Shown: positions 25,088 to 33,533 of the stretch, piece by piece | Layout of the letters: each line of letters starts with the position of its first letter | How positions within the stretch are numbered: the stretch's first letter is position 1 | From: JANMEB01 sp041745295 | GTDB taxonomy: Bacteria > Planctomycetota > Planctomycetia > Pirellulales > Pirellulaceae | Reading direction: 5' to 3' | Assembly (NCBI GenBank): GCA_041745295.1 | Contig: JBGTJE010000071.1 | Location: 39,762-103,761, forward strand | Length of the DNA: 64,000 nucleotides | The notes under the pieces: generated by a model | Databases searched by the model: none | What the model saw: the letters and a program-made list of their open reading frames with translations, nothing else | Told to the model about the DNA's origin: nothing | Made by a program: the position numbers and the translations under genes

Positions 25088-27439
25088 TTACAATCGACGT
25101 CGGCCTTTTCGCTTGGACTTGGCGACGGACCGCGGTGACGGGCGCATCTTTTTGTTGTTCGCTTTTTTGCGACCGGACGAGGCTGGTTTGGACTTCTCCC
25201 GCGCGGTCATGCGTTGCAGCAGATCCAATTGCAATTCGCGACGATCCGGGTCGACTCGAGCGACCCGAACGGCCAAGCGATCGCCAATCCGAAAAACGTT
25301 GTTCGCTTTGTGGCCGGTCAGCGATCGAGTGGTTCGATCGAGGTGGTAGCGGTCGTGCGGCAGCGAATCAATCGGAATCAGCCCGTCGACGGGAAGGGGG
25401 TCGCACAACGCAAAAATGCCGATCGCTTCCACCCCCGTCGCGATCGCGGCCATCTCCATCCCGACTTTGTCGGCCAAGTAATTCAGCAGTTTGAGACGAA
25501 CCAAGTCTCGCTCGGCACGCTCGGCTCGTTGTTCGAGTTCGCTGCATTGATTTCCGATCTGAGTCAACTGTTGAAAATCATCGACCGGCCGCCGGCCGTC
25601 GATCACATCGCCGACCATTCGATGAATGACCAAGTCGGGATAGCGGCGAATGGGCGATGTGAAATGGCAGTAGTGCTCGCTGTGCAGTGCGTAATGTCCG
25701 ATGTCGCGTGGGCTATAGATTGCTTTCTGCATGCTGCGAAGGACGGCGACGTTGACCGCGGCACTCTCGGGGCGGCCGGCCGTCAGCTCGATCAGTCGCT
25801 TGATCTCAAAGCGGCTTTCGAGACTATCGCTGGGGAGACCCAGCGCTTGAACAAATTCGGTGAGCTGTTTCAACTTGAGTGGCGAAGGCGGTTCATGAAT
25901 GCGTCGCAGGATGTTGAAGGAATGGTCGACGGCAAGCTTTCGCGCGACGGCTTCGTTGGCGCTGAGCATGAACTCTTCGATGATTTGGTGGCTTTCGGTA
26001 TTCTGACGGACCGTGGCCCCGCGCACGCGACCGTCGTCGTCCAAGTCGATTCGAACTTCGGGCAAGTGCAGTTCGATCGCGCCCCGCGCTAAACGATTCC
26101 GCCGCAAAATCATCGCCAGCGTGTGCATCTCGCGCACGAGTTCAAACACGGCGGGGGAAAGTTTGCTTTTCCAAGCCCGCTCGTTCGCCAGAAAATCGTC
26201 GATCTCCTCGTAATTAAAACGGTGTGCGCTGCGGATGGCACTGCGAAACCAATCGGTCGCGACCGGGCGTCCCTCGCCGTCAAACTCGATAACAACCGAA
26301 AGGGTGTAGCGCAATCGATCCGGTTGAAGACTGGCCAAGTTGTTGGAGATCGTCTCCGGAAGCATCGGGATGACGCGATCTGGCAAGTAGACGCTGGTTC
26401 CCCGCTTGCGGGCTTCGGCGTCGAGCGGCGAGTTGTGACGCACGAAATGCGATACGTCCGCGATATGAACGCCCAGGCGCCAATGGCCATTTTCGAGTCG
26501 CGACAGCGAGATCGCATCGTCGAAGTCACGGGCTTCCTGCGGGTCAATTGTGACAACGGTGTCTTTGGTGAAGTCGGTTCGGCGATGGCCCAGAGTGCCG
26601 TCAAACCGATCGGCTTGTTGGCGAGCGTCCTCCAAAACGTCGGCGGGAAACTCGCCCGGCAATTGATACTGATGGATGATTGTGAGCGTGTCGACGCCGG
26701 GGCGCCCGCGGCCGCCGAGGACTTCGATGATCACGGCTTCGCCGGTGCGGAACGTCGTCGGAAACCGGACCATTTCGATGACGACCTTGTCAGCGGGACG
26801 GCAATTTTTTGCCCCCGCATCGCCAACCCAAACGTCTTGATCAAACGCCGCACCGTCCACCTGGACGTATCCGCCCGTGCCGCGCTCAAGATACGTACCG
26901 ACAAATCGATGCGTGCGCCGCTCGACGACTTCGATGATCTCGCCAGAGAGGCGTCGCAATCGATCGCGCCGTTGCGACAATTGAGCGCGGACGGTATCGC
27001 CGTCGGCCGCATCGTGGATCTTGTTGGCTGGAATAAACACGTCCGGCTGATCGTTGGCCTCGTCGCGCCGCACGGCCACAACGAATCCAAAGCCGGCGGC
27101 TGCCTTGCGGAAGACGCCGACAATTTCGTTCTTGGCCTCCGCCTTAGAGACTTCCCGAAATCTAGATTCGTTCCCTGGTTCCCCGCTTCGGGGGTGAGAT
27201 TTAGGTGTGGGGGCGACTGGATTCCCAAAGGGGGATTTCGCCGAAGCAGGCATGACCAAATGGCGCGGGCCAAACACCAACTTGCCTTGCTGGATGAGCC
27301 GTTTGATCAAACGCTTGAGCAATTGTCGTTCGTCGGCGTCCAAGTCGAGTTGCCGAGCGATGACGCTCGGCTTGGCCGGACGGTATTCCGATTTTTGGAC
27401 GTGATCCAACAATCGTGTCTGCAAAGAGCTCTCGGTCAT
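25088..27439 (-). CDS. rnr: Ribonuclease R
   Basis: Processive 3'-5' exoribonuclease of 783 residues that degrades structured RNA. An N-terminal winged-helix domain (about 1-70) is followed by cold-shock domains, the RNB catalytic domain with the aspartate cluster TIDPQEARDFDDA, HYALHSEHYCHFTSPIRRYPDL, an S1 domain near the end and a basic Lys/Arg tail (NNKKMRPSPRSVAKSKRKGRRRL region). Residues about 75-92, between the winged-helix and CSD, are encoded by a degenerate copy of a dispersed palindromic repeat. It lies next to a YhaM-like nuclease on the same strand. Confidence 0.93.
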   Translation of the reverse strand: MTESSLQTRLLDHVQKSEYRPAKPSVIARQLDLDADERQLLKRLIKRLIQQGKLVFGPRHLVMPASAKSPFGNPVAPTPKSHPRSGEPGNESRFREVSKAEAKNEIVGVFRKAAAGFGFVVAVRRDEANDQPDVFIPANKIHDAADGDTVRAQLSQRRDRLRRLSGEIIEVVERRTHRFVGTYLERGTGGYVQVDGAAFDQDVWVGDAGAKNCRPADKVVIEMVRFPTTFRTGEAVIIEVLGGRGRPGVDTLTIIHQYQLPGEFPADVLEDARQQADRFDGTLGHRRTDFTKDTVVTIDPQEARDFDDAISLSRLENGHWRLGVHIADVSHFVRHNSPLDAEARKRGTSVYLPDRVIPMLPETISNNLASLQPDRLRYTLSVVIEFDGEGRPVATDWFRSAIRSAHRFNYEEIDDFLANERAWKSKLSPAVFELVREMHTLAMILRRNRLARGAIELHLPEVRIDLDDDGRVRGATVRQNTESHQIIEEFMLSANEAVARKLAVDHSFNILRRIHEPPSPLKLKQLTEFVQALGLPSDSLESRFEIKRLIELTAGRPESAAVNVAVLRSMQKAIYSPRDIGHYALHSEHYCHFTSPIRRYPDLVIHRMVGDVIDGRRPVDDFQQLTQIGNQCSELEQRAERAERDLVRLKLLNYLADKVGMEMAAIATGVEAIGIFALCDPLPVDGLIPIDSLPHDRYHLDRTTRSLTGHKANNVFRIGDRLAVRVARVDPDRRELQLDLLQRMTAREKSKPASSGRKKANNKKMRPSPRSVAKSKRKGRRRL
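27172..27216. repeat. Degenerate palindromic element inside rnr
   Basis: Within the coding region, CCCTGGTTCCCCGCTTCGGGG followed by GTGAGATTTAGGTGTGGGGGCG aligns with the intergenic element at 14228 (CCCTCGCCCCGCTTCGGGG, AGAGGGTTAGGGAGAGGGGC). The reading frame stays open and the segment encodes a Pro/Ser-rich linker between domains. Confidence 0.55.
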
Positions 27440-27551
27440 CGCGAAATGGTCCGTTTAATTCGGCTGCGGCGACTGCGTTCGTCGGTCGATGCGCAGGGAC
27501 GCAAGGGGCGGAAGAATATTCTAGGTTCTGGTCGTTGGCCAACGACCAGGG

Positions 27552-28529
27552 TCAGGCGGTACCAGTCGCCTCGCCCTTGTAAATTTTGCGCGCAAGCTGT
27601 GGATGGTACACGGTCCATGCACTTTCACTGTTGACGTCTTCTTCAATCAGCTGATCGAAATAATGGAGCTTGGCGTCCAGGTTGTCGATTAAATGCAACG
27701 CGATCGCTTCGCGCGACATCGGCAGCTTCGGGCTGCCGAACTCGTATTGTCCGTGGTGGCTGACAATCAAATGTTTGAGGTGCAAGGCGATCGATTCCGG
27801 AAATGTTTCCCCCGATAGCGTTTCGGCCACGCGGATTTTTTCGTCGACCATGGTAATCGCCAGGACCAAGTGGCCCAGCAATTGCCCGGCGTCGGTGTAT
27901 CCCAAGTCGGGTTCGTAGGACAATTCGCGAAGCTTGCCGATGTCGTGCAAAAAAACACCCATCGTCAGCAAGTCGCGATCGAGCGTCGGGTAATGCGACG
28001 AGACAAACTCCGCCACTTGGAGCAGCGAAACGATATGCTGCAACAAGCCACCGCGAAACGCGTGGTGGTTTTTGACCCCCGCCGGGGCCTTCTGCAATTG
28101 ATCCAGAAAGGCGGCGTCGGCCAAAAAACACTCCGCCAAGTTTCGCAAATGAAAGTTGCGGACGTTTCGTAGGGATAGCGCGAGCTGCTGCAGCAATTGC
28201 TCCAGTTCGGGCGTGGACAACGTTTGAAAGTCGGCCTGGTCGATCCGTTCTTTCGCTTCGCCTACAACCGATTTGAGGATGAACTGCAAGCCGCCGTTGT
28301 ACACTTGGGTCTTGGCGCGAACGCGCACAAAGTCCCCGTTGTTCACGCCGTCGTAATGGCCTTGATTGGCGTTCCACAACATGCCCACTATCGAGCCCGA
28401 CTTGTCACTCAAGCGAAGTTGTAAATACAGATTTCCCGTCCGGTTAGTGCGGAGTTGTTTCTCGGAAGCCAGGAACGTCTCGTCGACTTCCTCCCCCTCA
28501 GTCAGTTGTCGAATAAAGCGGCGGGGCAT
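27552..28529 (-). CDS. YhaM-like OB-fold plus HD-domain 3'-5' exoribonuclease
   Basis: Protein of 325 residues: an N-terminal OB-fold nucleic-acid-binding domain (about 15-100, LQLRLSDKSGSIVGMLW) and an HD phosphohydrolase-type domain with HHAFRGGLLQHIVSL, FLHDIGKL and VSHHGQYEFGSP. This architecture matches YhaM, a manganese-dependent 3'-5' exonuclease acting on short RNA or single-stranded DNA. It lies directly upstream of rnr on the same strand with about 110 bp between, giving a small RNA-decay cluster. Confidence 0.85.
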   Translation of the reverse strand: MPRRFIRQLTEGEEVDETFLASEKQLRTNRTGNLYLQLRLSDKSGSIVGMLWNANQGHYDGVNNGDFVRVRAKTQVYNGGLQFILKSVVGEAKERIDQADFQTLSTPELEQLLQQLALSLRNVRNFHLRNLAECFLADAAFLDQLQKAPAGVKNHHAFRGGLLQHIVSLLQVAEFVSSHYPTLDRDLLTMGVFLHDIGKLRELSYEPDLGYTDAGQLLGHLVLAITMVDEKIRVAETLSGETFPESIALHLKHLIVSHHGQYEFGSPKLPMSREAIALHLIDNLDAKLHYFDQLIEEDVNSESAWTVYHPQLARKIYKGEATGTA

Positions 28530-28666
28530 GGGTTTGTGGCACCATTAAGGTAGAGTGGCTACGGCCTCATTCGAGTCGGCCAGGCGATTCGCGGAGCGAG
28601 GTCGCCGTTGACGTTTCAAATTCTAGATCGCTTGCAGGTCGAGCACAACGATCAGTGCGCGGGCGT

Positions 28667-28771
28667 CTTTGCCCAAAAATGAGTTCCACACACTGGCAGA
28701 GCCAGTGGCACATGGAAAACGCTTCTGTCTCGTGTGCCATGCGCCATGCCCGTGCTGTTTTTGTGCATAGC
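28667..28771. repeat. CACTGGCAGAGCCAGTG-family element, copy 1, in the 28530-29068 spacer
   Basis: About 105 bp starting TTTGCCCAAAAATG and ending GTTTTTGTGCATAGC, with the internal palindrome CACTGGCAGAGCCAGTG. It aligns along its length with the better-preserved copy at 33365-33472. The remaining 539-bp spacer also holds a CTTTCGCGGAGCGAAAG hairpin at about 28877. A reading frame here of 116 codons merely translates repeats and is not called. Confidence 0.72.
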
Positions 28772-29068
28772 TGTGCGCGGACAATTTCTGTCAGCGGATT
28801 GTCACCGGCAGTTCGCGCAGCGCGGGCTGATGAGTCCGCCGAACCGGGGAAATCCGGTCAGGGGTCAGTTTGTCGCCTTTCGCGGAGCGAAAGACGACAA
28901 TGCGTGAAACCTCCCAAGGACGAGAAACTCGTTAAAAACGGGGCAAAATCGCGATCAAAAAAGTCGTGTAACGCCGCTGCAATTTCTACGCTTGGTACCT
29001 CGTAGGACGCACGGCCGTCCCAAATTCAAACATCTGGGCCAAAGCGGCAAGCTATTAGGAGAATTGTC

Positions 29069-29695
29069 ATGAAACGCTCGCTGCAACTTTTCTCGATTGT
29101 CACCCTCGTTGGAATATTCGGTTCAGCCACTTGGGCCCAAGATTTTAGCCGCCTAAATTACGAGGCCCTCGAGGTCTCCGGCTTAGTGAAAATCGCCCCT
29201 GGAAGCGTCGTGAGGCCGCTGCTGCCTCCCCAGGTCGTCGCCAATCCCGACCGACAACCCCCGTCGCTGGAAAGCACGCCGATCTATCGCGCCCAAATCA
29301 AGATTCGCACGGCCGATCGCGACCACGCCAGTCAAGAGGACGGCGCTAAAGTGCGGCTCAACGGCGAATGCGAAACTTGGCTTGATTCCGGAGCCGGCCA
29401 TTTTGAATGCGGCAGGACTTGCACCTACGATTTGCTCCAGGTCAATTCCAGCGGCGCGGCCGTGTTGACTAAACTGAGCGACATTCAAATGCTGGAGATT
29501 TCAAAAACAGGAAGCGACGGCTGGTGTTTTTCGGACGTTGAATTGATCATCAACGGCCGCACGATTTACAAAGGGAATTACCCCCAAGGCCAATGGCTCG
29601 ATAACTCAGGCGGCGCCCGCCTGGTGCACACAATCTCCGGCGCGACCATGCGCGGAGGAGCGTTGTGGACTTCCATGTCGACCTCCAATCGGTAA
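29069..29695 (+). CDS. Secreted PLAT/LH2-like domain protein
   Basis: Exported protein of 208 residues. A signal peptide (about 1-23, ...GSATWAQ) precedes a segment resembling a PLAT/LH2 beta-sandwich: YRAQIKIRTADRDHA, VRLNGECETWLD, CTYDLLQ, LSDIQMLEISKTGSDGWC and VELIINGRTIY. PLAT domains bind lipids or proteins. Three cysteines in the mature part could form a disulfide. GGAGAATTGTC before the ATG supports the start. No neighbour suggests a partner. Confidence 0.6.
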   Translation: MKRSLQLFSIVTLVGIFGSATWAQDFSRLNYEALEVSGLVKIAPGSVVRPLLPPQVVANPDRQPPSLESTPIYRAQIKIRTADRDHASQEDGAKVRLNGECETWLDSGAGHFECGRTCTYDLLQVNSSGAAVLTKLSDIQMLEISKTGSDGWCFSDVELIINGRTIYKGNYPQGQWLDNSGGARLVHTISGATMRGGALWTSMSTSNR

Positions 29696-29800
29696 ATATC
29701 CAGAACCCAGTGGTCGTTCAACGGCCTGGAAAGGCCGTCCTACGATTGTCTATGTCACTCTGCAAAGGACGGCCGAACACAAAGGCGCAACAAACGATTG

Positions 29801-29870
29801 TTTAACGCCGAGCCGCAGGCGCCGGCTCGATGACCGTTCCAGATGCCGTCGCCTTCGGCTCGGCGTTAAA
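29801..29870. repeat. Hairpin after the PLAT-like gene
   Basis: Inverted repeat TTTAACGCCGAGCCGCAGGC / GCCTTCGGCTCGGCGTTAAA enclosing about 30 bases. It could be a terminator-like structure but lacks a T-run; a GTCCTACGATTGTC-type repeat precedes it. Nothing else is recognisable in 29696-29981. Confidence 0.65.
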
Positions 29871-29981
29871 CGAACCGCAAGCGCCGGCGATTGGAAGCAG
29901 GGAACTTCCCCCAGTTACGCCGTATCGCGATCGGATGTATGTTTCAACCGGCTGTGAAGCGCACAGAAAGTCCGATTTAAA

Positions 29982-31394
29982 ATGACCCATCACTCGCTCG
30001 AATTTTCTGATGGAACGATCCTGCTGAAGGGCTGGCGCAAGGGATCCATCGACAAAGTTTTTCTTGACAACCTTTGGACATGGGATTCGCGCATCGCCGC
30101 GTGGCGATGCGATGCGTCACGGTACGCGGAGATCATCTCTCGCTGGCAGTTGGCGGAGGGACAAGAGGGACATGGTCTGTACCTGGAAAACCGTGTTCCT
30201 CATTGGACGGCGATTCATTGGCCGAAGATCGAATTGCCAACGCTGCGCGACGAACAACACCAATCGGTCGCTGCGTGGCTCGACAAACTTCGTGGTGTCG
30301 TCGTCATGCCGACGGGGACGGGCAAGACCGAGGTCGCGTTGCGGATTATGGTCGAGACCAAATGCCCGACGTTAATCGTCTCTCCGGTTCGCGATTTGAT
30401 GTACCAATGGCATCGACGGATTCTTCGCGGACTCGGTTATGACGCTGGAATAATCGGCGACAATACGTTCAACATACGGCCGGTCTCGGTGACGACCTAC
30501 GACAGCGCTTCCATCCATATGCCCACGCTGGGCAATCGATTCGAGCTACTGATCTTCGATGAATGCCATCATTTGCCGGGTCGAATCCGTAGCGATGCCG
30601 CGCGAATGTCGATTGCGACCAAACGCTTAGGTTTGACAGCGACGCCTGAGCGGTCGGATGGTCGCCATCAAGATCTGGAACGCTTGATCGGACCGATTGT
30701 TTATAGCCTCTCGATCGCCCAGGTTCGCGGACGATCGCTGGCGGATTACGATATCGTTCGAATCCCAGTTCATTTGAGCGATCGCGAGCAGTCCCTCTAC
30801 GATCAACTTTCTCGCAATGTGAGCCAATACGTTTATGCCCGACGACAAGACGCACCGACGTTTACTTGGAAAGACCTATGCGCCGATTCGGCCGTCGATC
30901 CCGAGTCGCGGCGAGCGTTGAACGCCTTCCGAAAAAAACAGGCAATCGAGAATCGCGCGACGGAAAAGTTGCGCGTCTTAGAGGACTTGTTTCGGCTGCA
31001 TCAAGGGAGCCCCATGATCATCTTCGTGGGCTCGAACGCGATGGCCCGCGACGTTTCGCAGCGGTTTTTGATCCCCTGCTTGCTCAGTCATTGCGGCAAA
31101 AAGGAGCGGCTCGACTATCTCGAAGGCCTAAGCGATCATACTTATCCGGCCATCGTGGCCAATCAAGTTCTCGATGAAGGAGTCGATCTACCGGCGGTCA
31201 AGGTCGCCGTTGTTATCGGCGGGATGGTTTCCAAGAAACAGGCCAAGCAACGATTGGGTCGCATCCTTCGCCGACAAGACAATCAGCGAGCGGTTTTGTA
31301 CGAAGTCGTTTGCCAGGATACGACTGAATCGGAACGGTCGCGGCAGCGCAGAGACAACGATGCTTACACGGGAACTCGCCATCGTCGCCTATGA
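29982..31394 (+). CDS. XPB-like superfamily 2 DNA helicase
   Basis: SF2 helicase of 470 residues. A short N-terminal damage-recognition-like region (about 1-85) is followed by the Q/RDEQ motif, Walker A MPTGTGKTE, motif II FDECHH, motif III GLTATPER and motif VI QAKQRLGRILRR. The order and short length match archaeal and bacterial XPB helicases. The following gene, overlapping by 35 bases, is a Bax1-like nuclease, the known functional partner of archaeal XPB in nucleotide excision repair or DNA unwinding-incision. A role in DNA repair is therefore likely. Confidence 0.88.
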   Translation: MTHHSLEFSDGTILLKGWRKGSIDKVFLDNLWTWDSRIAAWRCDASRYAEIISRWQLAEGQEGHGLYLENRVPHWTAIHWPKIELPTLRDEQHQSVAAWLDKLRGVVVMPTGTGKTEVALRIMVETKCPTLIVSPVRDLMYQWHRRILRGLGYDAGIIGDNTFNIRPVSVTTYDSASIHMPTLGNRFELLIFDECHHLPGRIRSDAARMSIATKRLGLTATPERSDGRHQDLERLIGPIVYSLSIAQVRGRSLADYDIVRIPVHLSDREQSLYDQLSRNVSQYVYARRQDAPTFTWKDLCADSAVDPESRRALNAFRKKQAIENRATEKLRVLEDLFRLHQGSPMIIFVGSNAMARDVSQRFLIPCLLSHCGKKERLDYLEGLSDHTYPAIVANQVLDEGVDLPAVKVAVVIGGMVSKKQAKQRLGRILRRQDNQRAVLYEVVCQDTTESERSRQRRDNDAYTGTRHRRL

Positions 31395-32574
31395 AAATGG
31401 CCAAGCGATTCCTGATCGTTTGAATCAGCAGCAACATGCCGGATACCGGGAATTGGCCGCGCAAATGTTGGAGGTCTATCGCGGAGGAATCGGCCAGATG
31501 CGGCGGAGCATGCATCGCGATATTCATGCCATCTTCCGTCGAGAGACGGATTGCCCTCCGCGGCGCATTGATGCGTTCTGCAAACTGTTGGACGATGCGA
31601 GCGAGTTCGCAGGCATTCCCTCGAACCAAGCATCCAAGCTGCGAATGCAGGTCTTTCGACGTGCGGCTGGTTTGCACCCCTTGGTAACGCAAGCCGATCG
31701 GTGGTTTGAGAATCAAGAGCAAGACGCCAAGAGCCGAATCGCCGCCGAACTGGGAGAGAATTGGTCGAGTATTGAGCAACGCTTGTTCGGCGATTTGATC
31801 GAATTTCATCGTCTTGAGAAGTTCAACGACTTTGCTTCGCCCGCCGCCTTGCTATCGCGTTACAACGTCGCCCAGACGCAAGTCGCGCTCTTTGATGCCC
31901 AGAGAATGACGGTTCTTGCAACCGAAGATTTCAAATCGATCTTGCGCTACGCCAAGTTAGCGCGGCTGATGCACACGGTTCACCGCGAACCCCCGGGGCG
32001 ATATCGATTCGATTTCGATGGCCCTTCGTCGCTGCTCCACAGAACGCATCGCTACGGGGTCGCGATGGCAAAATTTCTACCCGGGCTTCTCTCCTGTCGT
32101 GGTTGGCAACTTTGGGCGCTCCTTCATCCCGCGCGTTGGCAAGGATCCATCACGCTGTCGCTTTCCGCCAACTCGGGACTGACAAGTCCTGTGCCGACGA
32201 GCAACGAATTCGATTCCGACGTCGAAGCCGCATTTGCCACGAAATGGGGGGCCGAACCCCACGAGGGATGGACGTTGGAGCGCGAAACGGAAATCCTGCA
32301 CGCGGGACAAAAAGTTTTCGTCCCCGACTTCGTCTTGCGACACCAGGACGGTCGCCGAGTCCTTATGGAAGTCATCGGCTATTGGACCCCCGAGTACCTG
32401 CGGAGCAAGTTGGAAACCCTCGAAGTCTTCCGCCAACATGCCATCCTGCTGGCGGTCGCTCAATCGAACAAACAGCATTTCGAAGGCCAATCTCCCGCGG
32501 TGCTTTTTTACAAAACTGCGATCAAAATCGACGACGTAGTCGCTATGGTAAAGACGATGTCGGTGGGTCCTTGA
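31360..32574 (+). CDS. Bax1-like (DUF790) nuclease partner of XPB
   Basis: Protein of 404 residues. Start MLTRELAIVAYENGQAIP and the DUF790 body are followed by a C-terminal nuclease-like core: VFVPDFVLRHQDGRRVLMEVIGYW, with the PD-(D/E)xK-type D and E-x-G placed as in Bax1. In archaea Bax1 binds XPB and cuts DNA bubbles. The ATG at 31360 is used; earlier in-frame codons lie inside the helicase gene. It overlaps the helicase by 35 bases and, tail to tail, the sigma gene by 32 bases. Confidence 0.82.
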   Translation: MLTRELAIVAYENGQAIPDRLNQQQHAGYRELAAQMLEVYRGGIGQMRRSMHRDIHAIFRRETDCPPRRIDAFCKLLDDASEFAGIPSNQASKLRMQVFRRAAGLHPLVTQADRWFENQEQDAKSRIAAELGENWSSIEQRLFGDLIEFHRLEKFNDFASPAALLSRYNVAQTQVALFDAQRMTVLATEDFKSILRYAKLARLMHTVHREPPGRYRFDFDGPSSLLHRTHRYGVAMAKFLPGLLSCRGWQLWALLHPARWQGSITLSLSANSGLTSPVPTSNEFDSDVEAAFATKWGAEPHEGWTLERETEILHAGQKVFVPDFVLRHQDGRRVLMEVIGYWTPEYLRSKLETLEVFRQHAILLAVAQSNKQHFEGQSPAVLFYKTAIKIDDVVAMVKTMSVGP

Positions 32575-33163
32575 GCGCGGACTCAAGCTGTTTGATCGTG
32601 CGCGAGAGCATGACACGGATGGCACCGTCGGTTTTGGACAGCCGCGCGGCGATGTCCCGCGTGCTAAGGTTTTCGACAAACCTGAGTCGAATAACTTTCT
32701 GCTGTTCAGCGTTCAAATCGGCGATGGCTTTTTGCACTCGCGCCAACCGCCAATTGCGACTGACGGCTATGCTCGGAGACGTCATGCTGGCAATTAGCAA
32801 TTGCTCCAAGCCGGCGGCCGCGCCGGTCGAAGCCTCCAGCTGGCTGAAATTCCGCTGTTTCGAGGCGGTTCGCTTTTGCGCTCCAAAAAATCTGCGATGC
32901 GCGTCGACAACGCGGCGACGGGCAAGTTGTTCGAGCCAAGCATCGACATCGAACAGTGCGTCCTTAGGAATTTTGGGAAGCGCGACCAATGCGCTGGCCG
33001 AGATGTCTTGCAACAAATCGTCCAATTCCATGACTTGTAATAGGTGCTGGCCGGCAATTATCCGGAGCAATCCCGTCAAGCGATCGCGCTGGATTTGCAG
33101 GTAGGAGGCGAGCGCTTCGCCGTCGTTGTTGCGAATGCGTTCGATGAGTTCAGATGCGCCCAC
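32543..33163 (-). CDS. ECF-type RNA polymerase sigma factor
   Basis: Sigma-70 family protein of 206 residues. Region 2 spans about 10-95 (MELDDLLQDISASAL, AWLEQLARRRVVDAHRR), and region 4 about 140-195 (ADLNAEQQKVIRLRFVENLSTRDIAARLSKTDGAIRVMLSRTIKQL), a clear helix-turn-helix. No anti-sigma gene adjoins it. The 3' end overlaps the Bax1-like gene convergently by 32 bases, so antisense interference between the two transcripts is possible. Target promoters unknown. Confidence 0.87.
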   Translation of the reverse strand: MGASELIERIRNNDGEALASYLQIQRDRLTGLLRIIAGQHLLQVMELDDLLQDISASALVALPKIPKDALFDVDAWLEQLARRRVVDAHRRFFGAQKRTASKQRNFSQLEASTGAAAGLEQLLIASMTSPSIAVSRNWRLARVQKAIADLNAEQQKVIRLRFVENLSTRDIAARLSKTDGAIRVMLSRTIKQLESALKDPPTSSLP

Positions 33164-33260
33164 GGCGTCTGCGGGATAAGGGAGCTAGTTACCAAACTAA
33201 AAAGGTCTTGCGGCTATCGTATTCTAGATTTTCCGAACCGGAATAGGATACATAAAGAAC

Positions 33261-33472
33261 CCCCTCCCTAGCCCTCCCCACGCTTCGCCGGGGAGGGAAG
33301 AAGACTTTAGCGCCGCAGCGAACTGGGGAGGAGAAAAATTCAGTGCTCCCCACGCATAACGGGGGCTTTGCCCAAAAAGTGGCTTCAAAGCACTGGTAGA
33401 GCCAGTTGCACACGGAAATTCGTTTCTGTCTTGTGTGCCACTGGCTCTGCCAGTGATGTTTTTGGGCAAAGC
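33261..33472. repeat. Two palindromic elements in the 33164-33533 spacer
   Basis: 33261-33297 is a CCCTCTCCCC-family hairpin (CCCTCCCCACGCTTCGCCGG-GGAGGG). 33365-33472 is a 108-bp near-complete palindrome with outer arms GCTTTGCCCAAAAA / TTTTTGGGCAAAGC and inner arms carrying CACTGGTAGAGCCAGT / ACTGGCTCTGCCAGTG; it is the best copy of the family at 28667. Single inner arms recur at about 52040 and 52744. No gene in the spacer. Confidence 0.78.
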
Positions 33473-33533
33473 TCATAGCGGGGGAGGAATGAATTCAGCC
33501 GTGACCCTCGCTTCGCGGGAGCGGGAACAAATT

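Noticed and set aside
26123..27634. 503-codon plus-strand reading frame opposite rnr
   Set aside because: Antisense shadow produced by high GC; the RNase R frame has all domain motifs.
28655..29005. 116-codon reading frame in the spacer before the PLAT-like gene
   Set aside because: Translates the CACTGGCAGAGCCAGTG and CTTTCGCGGAGCGAAAG repeats; no conserved pattern of its own.
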